DNA from: Pleurostoma richardsiae | Taxonomy: Eukaryota > Ascomycota > Sordariomycetes > Calosphaeriales > Pleurostomataceae | DNA length: 64,000 bases | Reading direction: 5' to 3' | NCBI GenBank assembly: GCA_030052745.1 | Contig: JANBVO010000014.1 | Coordinates: 310,001 to 374,000, forward strand | In this document: piece by piece, positions 55,426-64,000 of the stretch | Position numbering within the stretch: the stretch's first letter is position 1 | How the letters are laid out: the number at the start of each line of letters is the position of its first letter | Program-made: the position numbers and the translations under genes | Notes under the pieces: model-generated | Seen by the model: only the letters and a program-made list of their open reading frames with translations | Told to the model about the DNA's origin: nothing | Databases searched by the model: none

Positions 55426-56577
55426 TCTCGCCGATTGGAGACACCTCGGTTATTACTGACCATCGTCGCCTCGAAGGGAGAGGACATGTTTGCTTTTCGG
55501 AGTTGGGAGGGAAACGGACGCTTGCCTGCAGATTACCGCAGCTCGGCTTGATCTTGACAACGTCATGGATTGCCTAGTTTACCCAGTCTACAGGTAGATA
55601 GCAGCAACGTAACTGCATTTCTGCATGTGGCTGCTCACAACGTCTATCGTGAGATGCGCATTGCTGGACCAGAAAGTGTCACCTCGTCCATGTGACTGAT
55701 TTATCTGCCAAGTAACGCAAATGGCTGCGGGCTGGGTCGGATTTGGCGGCTGTCGATGTAAGTACCAGTGTGAATCTGGCATGTCGCAGAAGTGAGAACT
55801 GCTACTAGGGAAGGGCCTCCATCTATCAACCGCGTGCCCCGCTTGTTAGGCGGCCTCTACTAAAAGCAGGAACTGCGTCTCTGTAGTCGAGCTTCATTGG
55901 CTTATCATCAGACCCAGGTCGGATCTTTCTGCAACGCTGTTGCGAGAATTACCCTGGTCATCCGGCCTGTCAGTCCTGGTATTGGTACAATTATTAATGG
56001 GCAGCCCTGCCCTAGACCTGGAATTAAATCTGGGGTATGACAGGCGGACACGGTTCCAATCGCATGCATGCAACGCGCGCTTACCGACCCCTTTGTGAAA
56101 CGGGCTGTTTGGGCCGGAATAGCGCCGCCCCTTTGCCAAGGGGCAGCCTCGTTATTAGGTACAGTACCTAGGTAGGTAGGTGACTGTGCTGAAGATCTCT
56201 ATAGGGTGCCTTGCAAGGACAACACACAGAGATCTCTTGCAGAGACTCACAAGTCAAGTACTGGTACAACGGGAGCCAGGAGACTGGAGAGGCTGTGTGT
56301 ATATATCACGGTTATACCCACTGATGTACAGTACAATAGCTATTCCCTAAGGCAACCAACCTGTATTCCTCTACTTTTACCAGAGTGAATGAGTACCCAC
56401 TTCATCTTGTTGGTCATTTTCTGCTATTCTTCTCTATCTTCGCCGTTTTACTATCATACATATATATCATTTCAAAGCCCTAACCTAAACATTGACTAAA
56501 TATTTGTTGTCTATTTACCCCGTATTTCCCTCTTATCACCACAGGGGTTCAAAAGAATTCAACTGCGCCGAGTCCCG
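55426..56577. other. Intergenic
   Basis: 1.15 kb with no supported gene. A GTAGGTAGGT-like microrepeat lies near 56165-56180. Confidence 0.5.
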
Positions 56578-57534
56578 ATGCCGCTTTTGGAGACTATTGG
56601 GCTAGTTGCAGCCCTCATCTCAGCTTTTGCGGCAATAGCGACAGAGTATCGAGGCTGGCGTCAAAGACATAACAGACGCATCACTGAGGCACAAAATATT
56701 GCGCTCCAGGCTTCGCTCGATACCAGTGGTCCTATCGTTCAGGCCCACTACAATGACCATTTCAGGCAACTCGGTCAAGTCTTTGCCAAAGGCGACGGTA
56801 AGAGCTATGGTACTGTCGATCTGGCAAATATTTCCTGCTGAAACTCCTTTGTCGCAGCCATAGGACGGAATGCCTTGATGGAGCAACTCCTAATTATTCA
56901 AAACAACGTCATTACCCTCTTGACGCACAGGGCAATCCCGGACCTCGCCCGCATCCACCCGAATCACCATGCTATCTGGCAGGGATCAAATTCTGTTCAC
57001 GCCGATATAGTCAGGATTCTGTCCGACCAGTACCAGCGCTTAGCCCAAGCCTCGAGTTTAAGACGGCCCCTACAGCTGAGGGATGGCAGGAGCACGGGTT
57101 GTCATGGCATTGTGAAGCCCAAAAAGAAGACCTCAAGGCGCTGGATATGCGAAAACTGCTGTTGGAAATCAAGTAAGGCTGATTCTTCCAAGTTCAAGTA
57201 TCACCATGTGTCGGATCGCTTCATTCCTCTTCCCAACCTATCGGGACGTGCATTATATGATTTCGTGACTGGACGGAGGAACTCGAGAAATTGCAGAAAG
57301 TATGCCGTATATCTGACAAGAGACAAAAAGAAGATGCAGTGGAGGGATTTTGTTCAGAGGTTTCATTATCGGAAAGAGGGCTTTCTTATAGCGAGAAACT
57401 TTTGGAGATGTCATTTCTGTGCTCATCAGCCTGTCTTCTCTGACATGTCCGAGATGACACAGCACGTGAAGTTTGCTCACGATTTGAGGGATATACAGTA
57501 CGTAGATAGTACGGCGGACCCGGGTATGACTTAA
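56578..57534 (+). CDS. Zinc-finger-like protein with N-terminal membrane helix
   Basis: Exons 56578-56797 and 56858-57534 join in phase (298 residues; GTAAGA donor, CGCAG acceptor). The first 24 residues are hydrophobic (LLETIGLVAALISAFAAIA), followed by Arg-rich RGWRQRHNRR. This resembles the N-terminal helix found in many fungal hypothetical and signalling proteins. In the middle, WICENCCWK with a later HH pair is a possible first metal site. Near the C-terminus C-x2-C-x12-H-x4-H (CHFC ... HVKFAH) is a C2H2-type finger. The end of the gene is uncertain: a GTATGA near 57522 could be another donor, which would extend the protein. I do not know a characterised homologue. Confidence 0.65.
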
Positions 57535-58616
57535 AGTAATGTGTGGCACGGCTGGAGTTGCGGCTCCTTTGAGGGTTTCTATGAGCTGGGAGGCCAGTTC
57601 GGGCCAGTGGCTGGGGATGGGGCATCCTGAGGTGGCTATTAGCGGGGTGTATGCACGACTCTGCCGGCAGCCATACGATCAGTGGAAAGTCGGCGTGAAC
57701 GTGGGTATTTGCCCCGCGGCTGTTGATCTTCTCGACTGCTTGGGTGCTGAACACGGAAACAGTGACGCAGGATTGGAGGGAACATGTATAGACAAATCCT
57801 CGTCGGACAAGATTGTTTCTCTATAGTGGTGCGGCGATGCTGCGACGTTGCTTAGGGAGAGTCTGCTGGTCCTCCCCCGGTGCGAAGTGAGCGCGGTACA
57901 ATTTAGTGAAGATACAAGGACGGCTACAAAGACCATGGTACATTAAAGCTGGTGGGTGACTGCACGACAAAGAGGAACGCGAGATTTTCAGCTCAGAGAA
58001 GCCGTGCCCTATACCTATTACACTTGACTCGGCCCTTAAAACTTTGAGCACTGTTTTTGAACTTTGCCTTCAATCAGACTTTGTACTCGGGCGCAGTAGA
58101 TAACAAATACAGTAAATACGTTTCCCCTCCAGGTCAACTGACACACAGCCGGTGAGCCGCATCTAAGAGATATTGGGGTCTCTGGCAAGTTCCTCTCGGA
58201 CTGGAACTCGTCATCATAGGCGTAGGATGTCTCTAAATCTTTTACTTGATCTTGATCTGTGTGTGTATCCTGCTGATGATTTCAATTAGGTGGCACGAAG
58301 ACAGCCCGACCGCTTACTATGTATGCAGAGCTGTGCCGGAGGCGATTGACGACCTGCCTGATCTGGTTACTCTGGGGGGAGATCGAGCTCGACTTTGCTT
58401 CCTTCGGCAGTCGGGTACGCGCGGTGCCGACGCAATGCGCGCGTCTCATTTCTAGGCTGCAATGTCTTGTTTTGTAGCTGTATCTTATCTTAATTCCGCC
58501 GACTCGAGGATCGCGCGCAGTTTATCAACGTCGCTAGCTGCCCCGCCCCCTCGGGAGCTTCGTTGACTTTTCGAGATCTTTCCTCAGATCCACGGCCAGC
58601 ACTGAGATCACAAAAC
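57535..58616. other. Intergenic
   Basis: 1.08 kb. An open frame runs on from the preceding gene region, but it is not clearly coding. The right end is the carboxypeptidase promoter. Confidence 0.45.
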
Positions 58617-60699
58617 ATGCTAGCATTGCTTCTTGCAGCTGGCGGCCTGCTGGGCCTGGGCACTGCCCAGCTCCCGCCCAAGCCAGACGGAGTCACTGTG
58701 CTCAAGTCCAAATTTCATGAGAACGTGACCATCTCATTCAAGGAGGTCGGTAATCTACGCAGACCCAGTGACTCCAGTTCGGCGAGGACTGACCATCAAT
58801 TGAGCAGCCCGGCATCTGTGAGACTACTCCCGGTGTCAAGTCATACTCTGGCTATGTCCATTTGCCTCCGGGTTTTCTAGACGATGGTAGTGGTGACATC
58901 CAGAACTATCCCATCAATACGTGAGTCGCCATCTACCCGGCCGTCGCAGGTAGGCTTTTGTGCGCCGTCGTATGCTCATTGCATACAGCTTCTTCTGGTT
59001 CTTTGAAGCGCGAAAAGACCCCGCAAATGCGCCTCTGGCGATCTGGCTGAACGGCGGTCCTGGCGGCTCATCCATGATGGGCCTCCTGGAGGAGAACGGC
59101 CCATGCTTCATCAACGATGACCTGTCGACCTACCTGAACCCCTGGAGCTGGAATAATGAGGTCAACATGCTGTATCTTGACCAGCCCACTCAGGTGGGCT
59201 TCTCATATGACATCCTTACGAACGGCACAATGACCGTGGACCCGGATCGGGAAGGCTTCGAGATAAATGTCGCAGACTTCTCTGACGGTGTGCCTGAGAC
59301 TAACGTGACCTTCCGAGTTGGCACCTTCGGCAGCCAGGACCTCTCCCAGACCGCCCACACCACGGCTCAAGCTGCTCATGCCCTTTGGCACTTTGCGCAG
59401 AGCTGGTTCTTCGAGTTTCCCTGGTATAAGCCAAATGACAACCGTATAAGTATCTGGGCTGAGAGCTACGGCGGTCACTACGGCCCCGGCATCATGCGCT
59501 TCTTCCAGGATCAGAACGACAAGATCGCAAACGGGAGCACATCCGAAAAGGGGGCGCAGTACCTCCACCTCGACACCCTCGGCATAGTGAATGGCCTGCT
59601 CGACTGGCCTATCCAAGGAGATGCTTACATCAATTTCCCATACAATAACGTTCGTCCATCGGTGTCCTCATCAATATCGTTTCCATACTGACATTGCTGA
59701 TCTTCAAAGACATACGGCATACAAATTTTCAATGAATCCCTACACAAGGACCTGTGGTACAATTGGTCCAGACCTACTGGCTGTAAAGAGCAGATCTCAG
59801 CCTGCCACGAGGCCATGAAGGCCTACGATCCCGTCCTCTCCAGCATCTCCGCCGCTCCCCTCGAGAAGAAAAACCTCACCGAAGTCTGCGGCGGCATTGA
59901 CGAAACCTGCCTCGGGCTCGCTCCGGCCGTTTACCAGGACCTCGGCCGCGGCTGGTACGACATCGGCCACCCGAAGCAGGACCCCTTCCCGGCGCCCAAC
60001 CTCTACGGCTACCTCACCCAGGCGTCCGTTCTCGCCGCCCTCGGCGTCCCCGTCAACTACACCGAGCACTCCTCCGCTGTGGCGCTCAACTTCCAGGCCT
60101 CGTGGGACATCATCGGCGGCGGCTACGTCGACAGCGTCGCCTACTTGCTCGACGCCGGCGTCAAGGTGCACATGATGTACGGCGACCGCGACTACGCCTG
60201 CAACTGGGTCGGCGGCGAGGCCGCCAGCCTGGCCGTGCCATACTCGCGGAAGGCGGACTTCGGTGCCGCGGGCTACGCGCCCTTCGTGACGGGCGCGGGG
60301 GGCGCGGTGGCGGGGCAGACGCGGCAGCTAGGCAACTTCAGCTTCACGAGGGTGTACCAGGCGGGCCACGAGGTGCCGTCGTACCAGCCCGAGGCGGCGT
60401 ACGACATCTTCATGCGCGCGACGTTCGGGCTCGACATCCCGACGGGGTTGGTGCTGGCCACGGACGACCTGGTGACGGCGGGGCCGAAGGATGTCTGGAG
60501 CATCAAGAACTCGGCGCCGGAGTTGCCGAAGCCGAGGTGTAACGTGCTCAAGCCGGGGACGTGCCTGCCAGAGGTGTGGCAGACGGTAGTGAATGGGACG
60601 GCTGTCATCAAGAACTACTACGTTGTGGAGGAAGAGGAGGAGGCGGTAGGCATGCTTCGCCCGAGTGAGAAGGAGCAGCAGGTCATGGAGGAGCTCTGA
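58617..60699 (+). CDS. Secreted serine carboxypeptidase (peptidase family S10)
   Basis: Removes C-terminal residues from peptides at acidic pH; secreted or vacuolar. Exons: 58617-58745, 58808-58920, 58989-59649 and 59710-60699 (630 residues). The signal peptide is residues 1-18 ([17 protein letters not shown]). The substrate-binding [10 protein letters not shown] is near 100-109. The catalytic triad is visible: Ser about 240 in WAESYGGHY, Asp about 462 in [10 protein letters not shown] and His about 521 in [19 protein letters not shown] and CNWVGG match the carboxypeptidase S1-like branch. Many N-glycosylation sites are present (NVT, NGT, NLT, NYT). The C-terminus is hydrophilic ([12 protein letters not shown]), so no GPI anchor. 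All key residues intact. Confidence 0.95.
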
Positions 60700-60875
60700 A
60701 TGGGTTTGCAATGGATATCTGAATTGGAAACAGGGTATTGTGGGTTATAGAAACATTCATACAGTCTATCTATGGCACGGCCAGACAATCTAGGGTCCCA
60801 TATAAACATGCCTTTCTCGCTCCAGAAGATCAGCACCACTGTACAAGATTCACATGACGGGTCAAGCAGCTTATG

Positions 60876-63308
60876 CTATAGAATCACACAACAGCCATCG
60901 CTTGCGGGTTTCGACTGCTTCCTCTGCTTCTGGCCGCCGCTTGCGTTTGTAGAGTTGTAAGTCTGCGACACAGTCGTTCGACCCTGGGGTCTTTGCCCTG
61001 CCTGGGCAGGTGATGCCTGTTGGGTGGTGCGAGTTTCTCCGGCGGTTGGACTGCTTTCCTGGCGGCTTGTCTTCTGGTCCGGCACTCCCGTGCCCACAAA
61101 CTTCGGAGCCCTTCCAGATGTCGTAGTTGGTTGAGATCGCGACTCGACGGTTGTAGTTGGGATACCTGGGTTGGTCGGTACCTTGAGGTATCGATTGTCA
61201 GTATCCTTCCCCTTTCCTACTATGGGCGCTGGAATATCTTTTCTCCCTGGTATCGGCGATGGAGCCTCATGTTGATATTGTCTATCCTTGGCCCCTCTCA
61301 TTTGCGACTGCCCCTGTGTATGTGTCTGTGGCCCACTCTCGGTCGCGGTGTATCTTGGGGGTGGCTCGGAACGAGTGTCTTTCGTAAGATTCACTGCTAT
61401 CGTGGGTTGTGCATCGAAGTTAGGGGGGGTTGGCGGTTTGTTACTGGCCCCTTCGGACTTCTTCCCATCGCTAATCGAAGGACGGGTGCTCTCTTCCGGA
61501 GTTTGGACTGAATTGACGTAGTGGCTATGGCTAACTTCACGTATCCAGGTAGCGTCATGAGGCATTCGGCTGCTGTTGCGGTATGCTGCCTCCTCGCCCA
61601 AGGAGAAATCTTCTGAGCTGGTAGAATGACGTTTAGACGCATATGGTGCCCGCAAGTCTCGATAGTACCCCTCATACGGATTCGTTTTCGGACTTGGGGA
61701 GTAGATCCGCTGGGGAGCCGTCACTGCGGCCTTGTTATCCGAGGATTTTGCTTCCCCTTTAGGTGATATAGCGACATCCTTCTCACTCGTAGAGGCCCTA
61801 ATCGGTGCTTCTCCGTATCTTTCGTCCAGAAATGCGTTGTTTTTTTGCTTCGGCTCAGTGTATGGGCTTGGTTGGTCATTCTGTCTCTGGGGCTGGATGA
61901 TATCTTGGTCCAAATTGCTCTCTTCGAGGAGATCGGAACCCGTGATTTGAGAGGTGGTCGGGATAGTTGACACGTATGTCGGATTGTTCTGCATTTCCGA
62001 AGGGTGGCTCTGCCGGTACTGGAATCTGCCAGGGCCATTTGATACGGCGTCAGTCGAACGGTAGACTCCATATCCGTGCTGTGGGCTGAGTCCTGATGCT
62101 GGATGGACGACTTCATGCCCTAGTGGCCTCGCTCCCTCGTCGAACCACTGTAATTCGGTTTCTTCAGTGACTCTATGTCGTGCCTTCCAAAGCCTAGATG
62201 AAGGTGTAGGGGTGAAGCTGTCCACCTCCCCGCTGATCTGCAGCTCATGGCCGGATAGGCCCATCTGCAAAGTATCAGATGAATGCATTGCCTGCAATAA
62301 TCTGCTGCTCTCCGGTGGCTGGGGATGATATGCTGTCGTCTGATGCGTGCCAATTTCCGTGCCTCGAGCTTCATCCGTGCCAACTGTGTCTGGCAGACTC
62401 CACACCTGACGCTCCCGATAGACTGTCTCTTGGATTTCCGCATCTCCACTTCGAAATCGCCTGGATTCGCTCTCGGCTGCCTTCTGACTGGAACTACTGT
62501 GCCGGAAGTAGGTGGAACCTCCAGATTCATGAAGGTCCTGACTTGTCTGGGTCTGCTCGTCTTGCTCGCAGGCCTGCTGGTCCTGTGACGGAGCTTCGGC
62601 TTGGGTGCCTTTCGAAGAGCTGGGTTTTTGATTTCTCTTTCTCCTAGGTTTTGACCCTGTTCTTTGCTGCTGCTCATCTTGCCCGGAAATTTGCGACTTC
62701 TCATTGTAATCAAGAGCCGGGGTCACAATAGTGCTCCTGAAAGCATTGCTCGACGGTTGCAAGCTGTCCTTAGGTGCCGTCTGTGGCATAGCATGGCGAG
62801 TGTACTGCTGGGTCCTGTCATTTGTAGGCCCAACATCTCTCATAACTTGGAGAAAGGCGCCAGATGAGTTGCTACTGTCCTTCAATACTCCCCTATCGGT
62901 GCTTTCGTCGCCAAATTCTCGGTCCCTCATACTGGCTCCTTGTCTACTCAACTGACGCCCGACGCCCGACGACGTAGCGCTCTCATCGTCGTTATTCCTT
63001 TCCAAAGATGAATTTCTCGGCGCCACTATGGCGATGTCATTCTCGTCGGCCCTCGTAGTCATCACTTCCTCCGTAAGGACCGTGCGCGGTGAATTCCGTT
63101 GGCTCCGAAGTTGCGCGGCCGAGTTCTTCTTCTGCGTTCTCCGCCTCTCCCCGCCCGTTGCCCTCGGGACCTGTTCCATACTTCTTGCATTGTAGTCGCT
63201 TTGAAGCTTCTCGCCAGCTTCTCTCCTCGATCCTGGCTCTTGCAGGATGGCCCTACCATTGCCTTCTGTAGGACCCAATCTTTTCGGGCGATCGCCTTGA
63301 TAAGCCAT
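60876..63308 (-). CDS. Large disordered protein with C-terminal CaaX box
   Basis: Single-exon, 810-residue protein; no folded domain recognised. Almost the whole chain is polar and low in hydrophobics, with Ser, Gln, Thr, Pro, Arg and Glu dominant, and many short repeats of SS, QQ and PS. The last residues are SDGCCVIL: a CaaX box (CVIL) with leucine at the end, preceded by another cysteine. By known rules this predicts geranylgeranylation, CaaX cleavage and methylation, and the extra cysteine could be palmitoylated. A basic cluster (KQRKQSK) just before it would favour plasma-membrane binding, as in small GTPase tails. The protein is therefore probably a membrane-tethered disordered scaffold or signalling adaptor. 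It lies tail-to-tail with the carboxypeptidase gene. Function unknown. Confidence 0.85.
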   Translation of the reverse strand: MAYQGDRPKRLGPTEGNGRAILQEPGSRREAGEKLQSDYNARSMEQVPRATGGERRRTQKKNSAAQLRSQRNSPRTVLTEEVMTTRADENDIAIVAPRNSSLERNNDDESATSSGVGRQLSRQGASMRDREFGDESTDRGVLKDSSNSSGAFLQVMRDVGPTNDRTQQYTRHAMPQTAPKDSLQPSSNAFRSTIVTPALDYNEKSQISGQDEQQQRTGSKPRRKRNQKPSSSKGTQAEAPSQDQQACEQDEQTQTSQDLHESGGSTYFRHSSSSQKAAESESRRFRSGDAEIQETVYRERQVWSLPDTVGTDEARGTEIGTHQTTAYHPQPPESSRLLQAMHSSDTLQMGLSGHELQISGEVDSFTPTPSSRLWKARHRVTEETELQWFDEGARPLGHEVVHPASGLSPQHGYGVYRSTDAVSNGPGRFQYRQSHPSEMQNNPTYVSTIPTTSQITGSDLLEESNLDQDIIQPQRQNDQPSPYTEPKQKNNAFLDERYGEAPIRASTSEKDVAISPKGEAKSSDNKAAVTAPQRIYSPSPKTNPYEGYYRDLRAPYASKRHSTSSEDFSLGEEAAYRNSSRMPHDATWIREVSHSHYVNSVQTPEESTRPSISDGKKSEGASNKPPTPPNFDAQPTIAVNLTKDTRSEPPPRYTATESGPQTHTQGQSQMRGAKDRQYQHEAPSPIPGRKDIPAPIVGKGKDTDNRYLKVPTNPGIPTTTVESRSQPTTTSGRAPKFVGTGVPDQKTSRQESSPTAGETRTTQQASPAQAGQRPQGRTTVSQTYNSTNASGGQKQRKQSKPASDGCCVIL

Positions 63309-64000
63309 AACGTGCAGTCAGTCGCCCTTCTCTTCTGAGATATCGAGACTCAATCAATGCAGATGTTGCCTCAAGGACGGTTCTGTGTTTGGGTCTGGCG
63401 ATCCTGTGGAGTAATGCTGTCTAGGGGCCCTAAGGTGCGATGATAGACGAGAAAAACGGAGGAGTAGAGCCTGAGGGGTATCACCCTTCATAGCGAAGTT
63501 GGGCCATTCTGTGCGAACGAGGCTGAAACCAAGGAGCCGCCGAACCGGACGACACGTCAGTGACAGGCGCACTGCATCAGCTGCAGTTTACACAGTGTAG
63601 ACCACACCGCCCAACACCGCCATCATCGGACTTAGCCTAGCGAGCCTCTCTTGCCACTGGGCCCGTGCTACTGGGTATGCACGCCTGAGCTGGAGCTGCT
63701 TCCGAAATGCTGTGGTGTGCGGTGATAGGCCGCGTTGATCGGATGAACCACCCACACAGCTTCAACGTGGCTTGCATCTGGTGGGGTTGGGCATCAACCT
63801 CGAGGTTTCAACAACGCCAGCAGTCCTGAAGTCCTCACCGAGCAAGAGTTTTCTCTCTTCAGCCTCATGGAAGCAGAAAGGGATGCTCTGTCCAATCTGT
63901 TTGGTGTACTGTCGGGATGTCCGGCACATGACTCCTCCGCGGTGTGGGTTGGGCAGTCATGCACGGACACGCCCATTAGGACGTACTATGACATCGCCAG
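63309..64000. other. Right window edge, intergenic
   Basis: Promoter side of the CaaX-protein gene. Short frames only; no supported gene up to the window end. Confidence 0.5.

Noticed and set aside
1-64000. CRISPR arrays, rRNA, LTR elements, LINEs or DNA transposons
   Set aside because: No regularly spaced direct repeats, no rRNA landmarks, and no reverse transcriptase, integrase or transposase motifs seen in any frame.

Overview
This 64 kb window looks like a nuclear chromosome segment of a filamentous ascomycete (Pezizomycotina). The evidence is short GT-AG introns of about 48-95 nt with CTAAC/CTGAC-like branch points, CT-rich tracts before start codons, a Zn2Cys6 regulator, fungal-only families (UNC93-like MFS, ToxD-type reductase, DUF6594-like, fungal arylsulfotransferase) and a DHH1 helicase with an RGG/Gln-rich tail. 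I cannot fix the class. I rebuilt 25 protein-coding genes by joining exons in phase; splice sites are read from sequence and family continuity, not from transcripts.

Left block (1.7-10.7 kb): a Baeyer-Villiger-type FAD monooxygenase, an UNC93-like transporter, a zinc-less ToxD/LovC-type reductase and, divergent from it, an NtaA/SnaA/DszA-type flavin monooxygenase whose gene carries a 13-nt micro-exon. Together they look like an oxidative catabolic cassette. From 10.7 to 17.7 kb the window is gene-poor. It holds an isolated cysteine-rich secretory protein, two imperfect or perfect palindromes, and a tandem pair of unrecognised 98-residue proteins with identical exon lengths.

Housekeeping block (17.7-21.3 kb): DHH1 and a membrane J-domain protein, divergently transcribed.

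Metabolic block (22.5-40 kb): a membrane-anchored DUF3445 (haem-dependent oxidative N-demethylase-like) protein, a Zn2Cys6 regulator, a ketopantoate-reductase-like enzyme, a phytanoyl-CoA-dioxygenase-like enzyme, an amino acid permease, a DHA2-type MFS, a secreted arylsulfotransferase-like protein and a Dal5-type anion:cation symporter. Two divergent promoters in this block are dense in GATA-factor motifs, which suggests nitrogen control and a role in scavenging a substituted amine or amino acid.

Right block (40-64 kb): an LrgB-like membrane protein, a coiled-coil protein, a DUF6594-like membrane protein, a single-span membrane protein, a GPI-type Thr/Ser-rich surface protein, a zinc-finger-like protein, a serine carboxypeptidase and an 810-residue disordered protein ending in a CaaX box. 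I saw no rRNA, convincing tRNA, CRISPR array or recognisable transposon or viral element.
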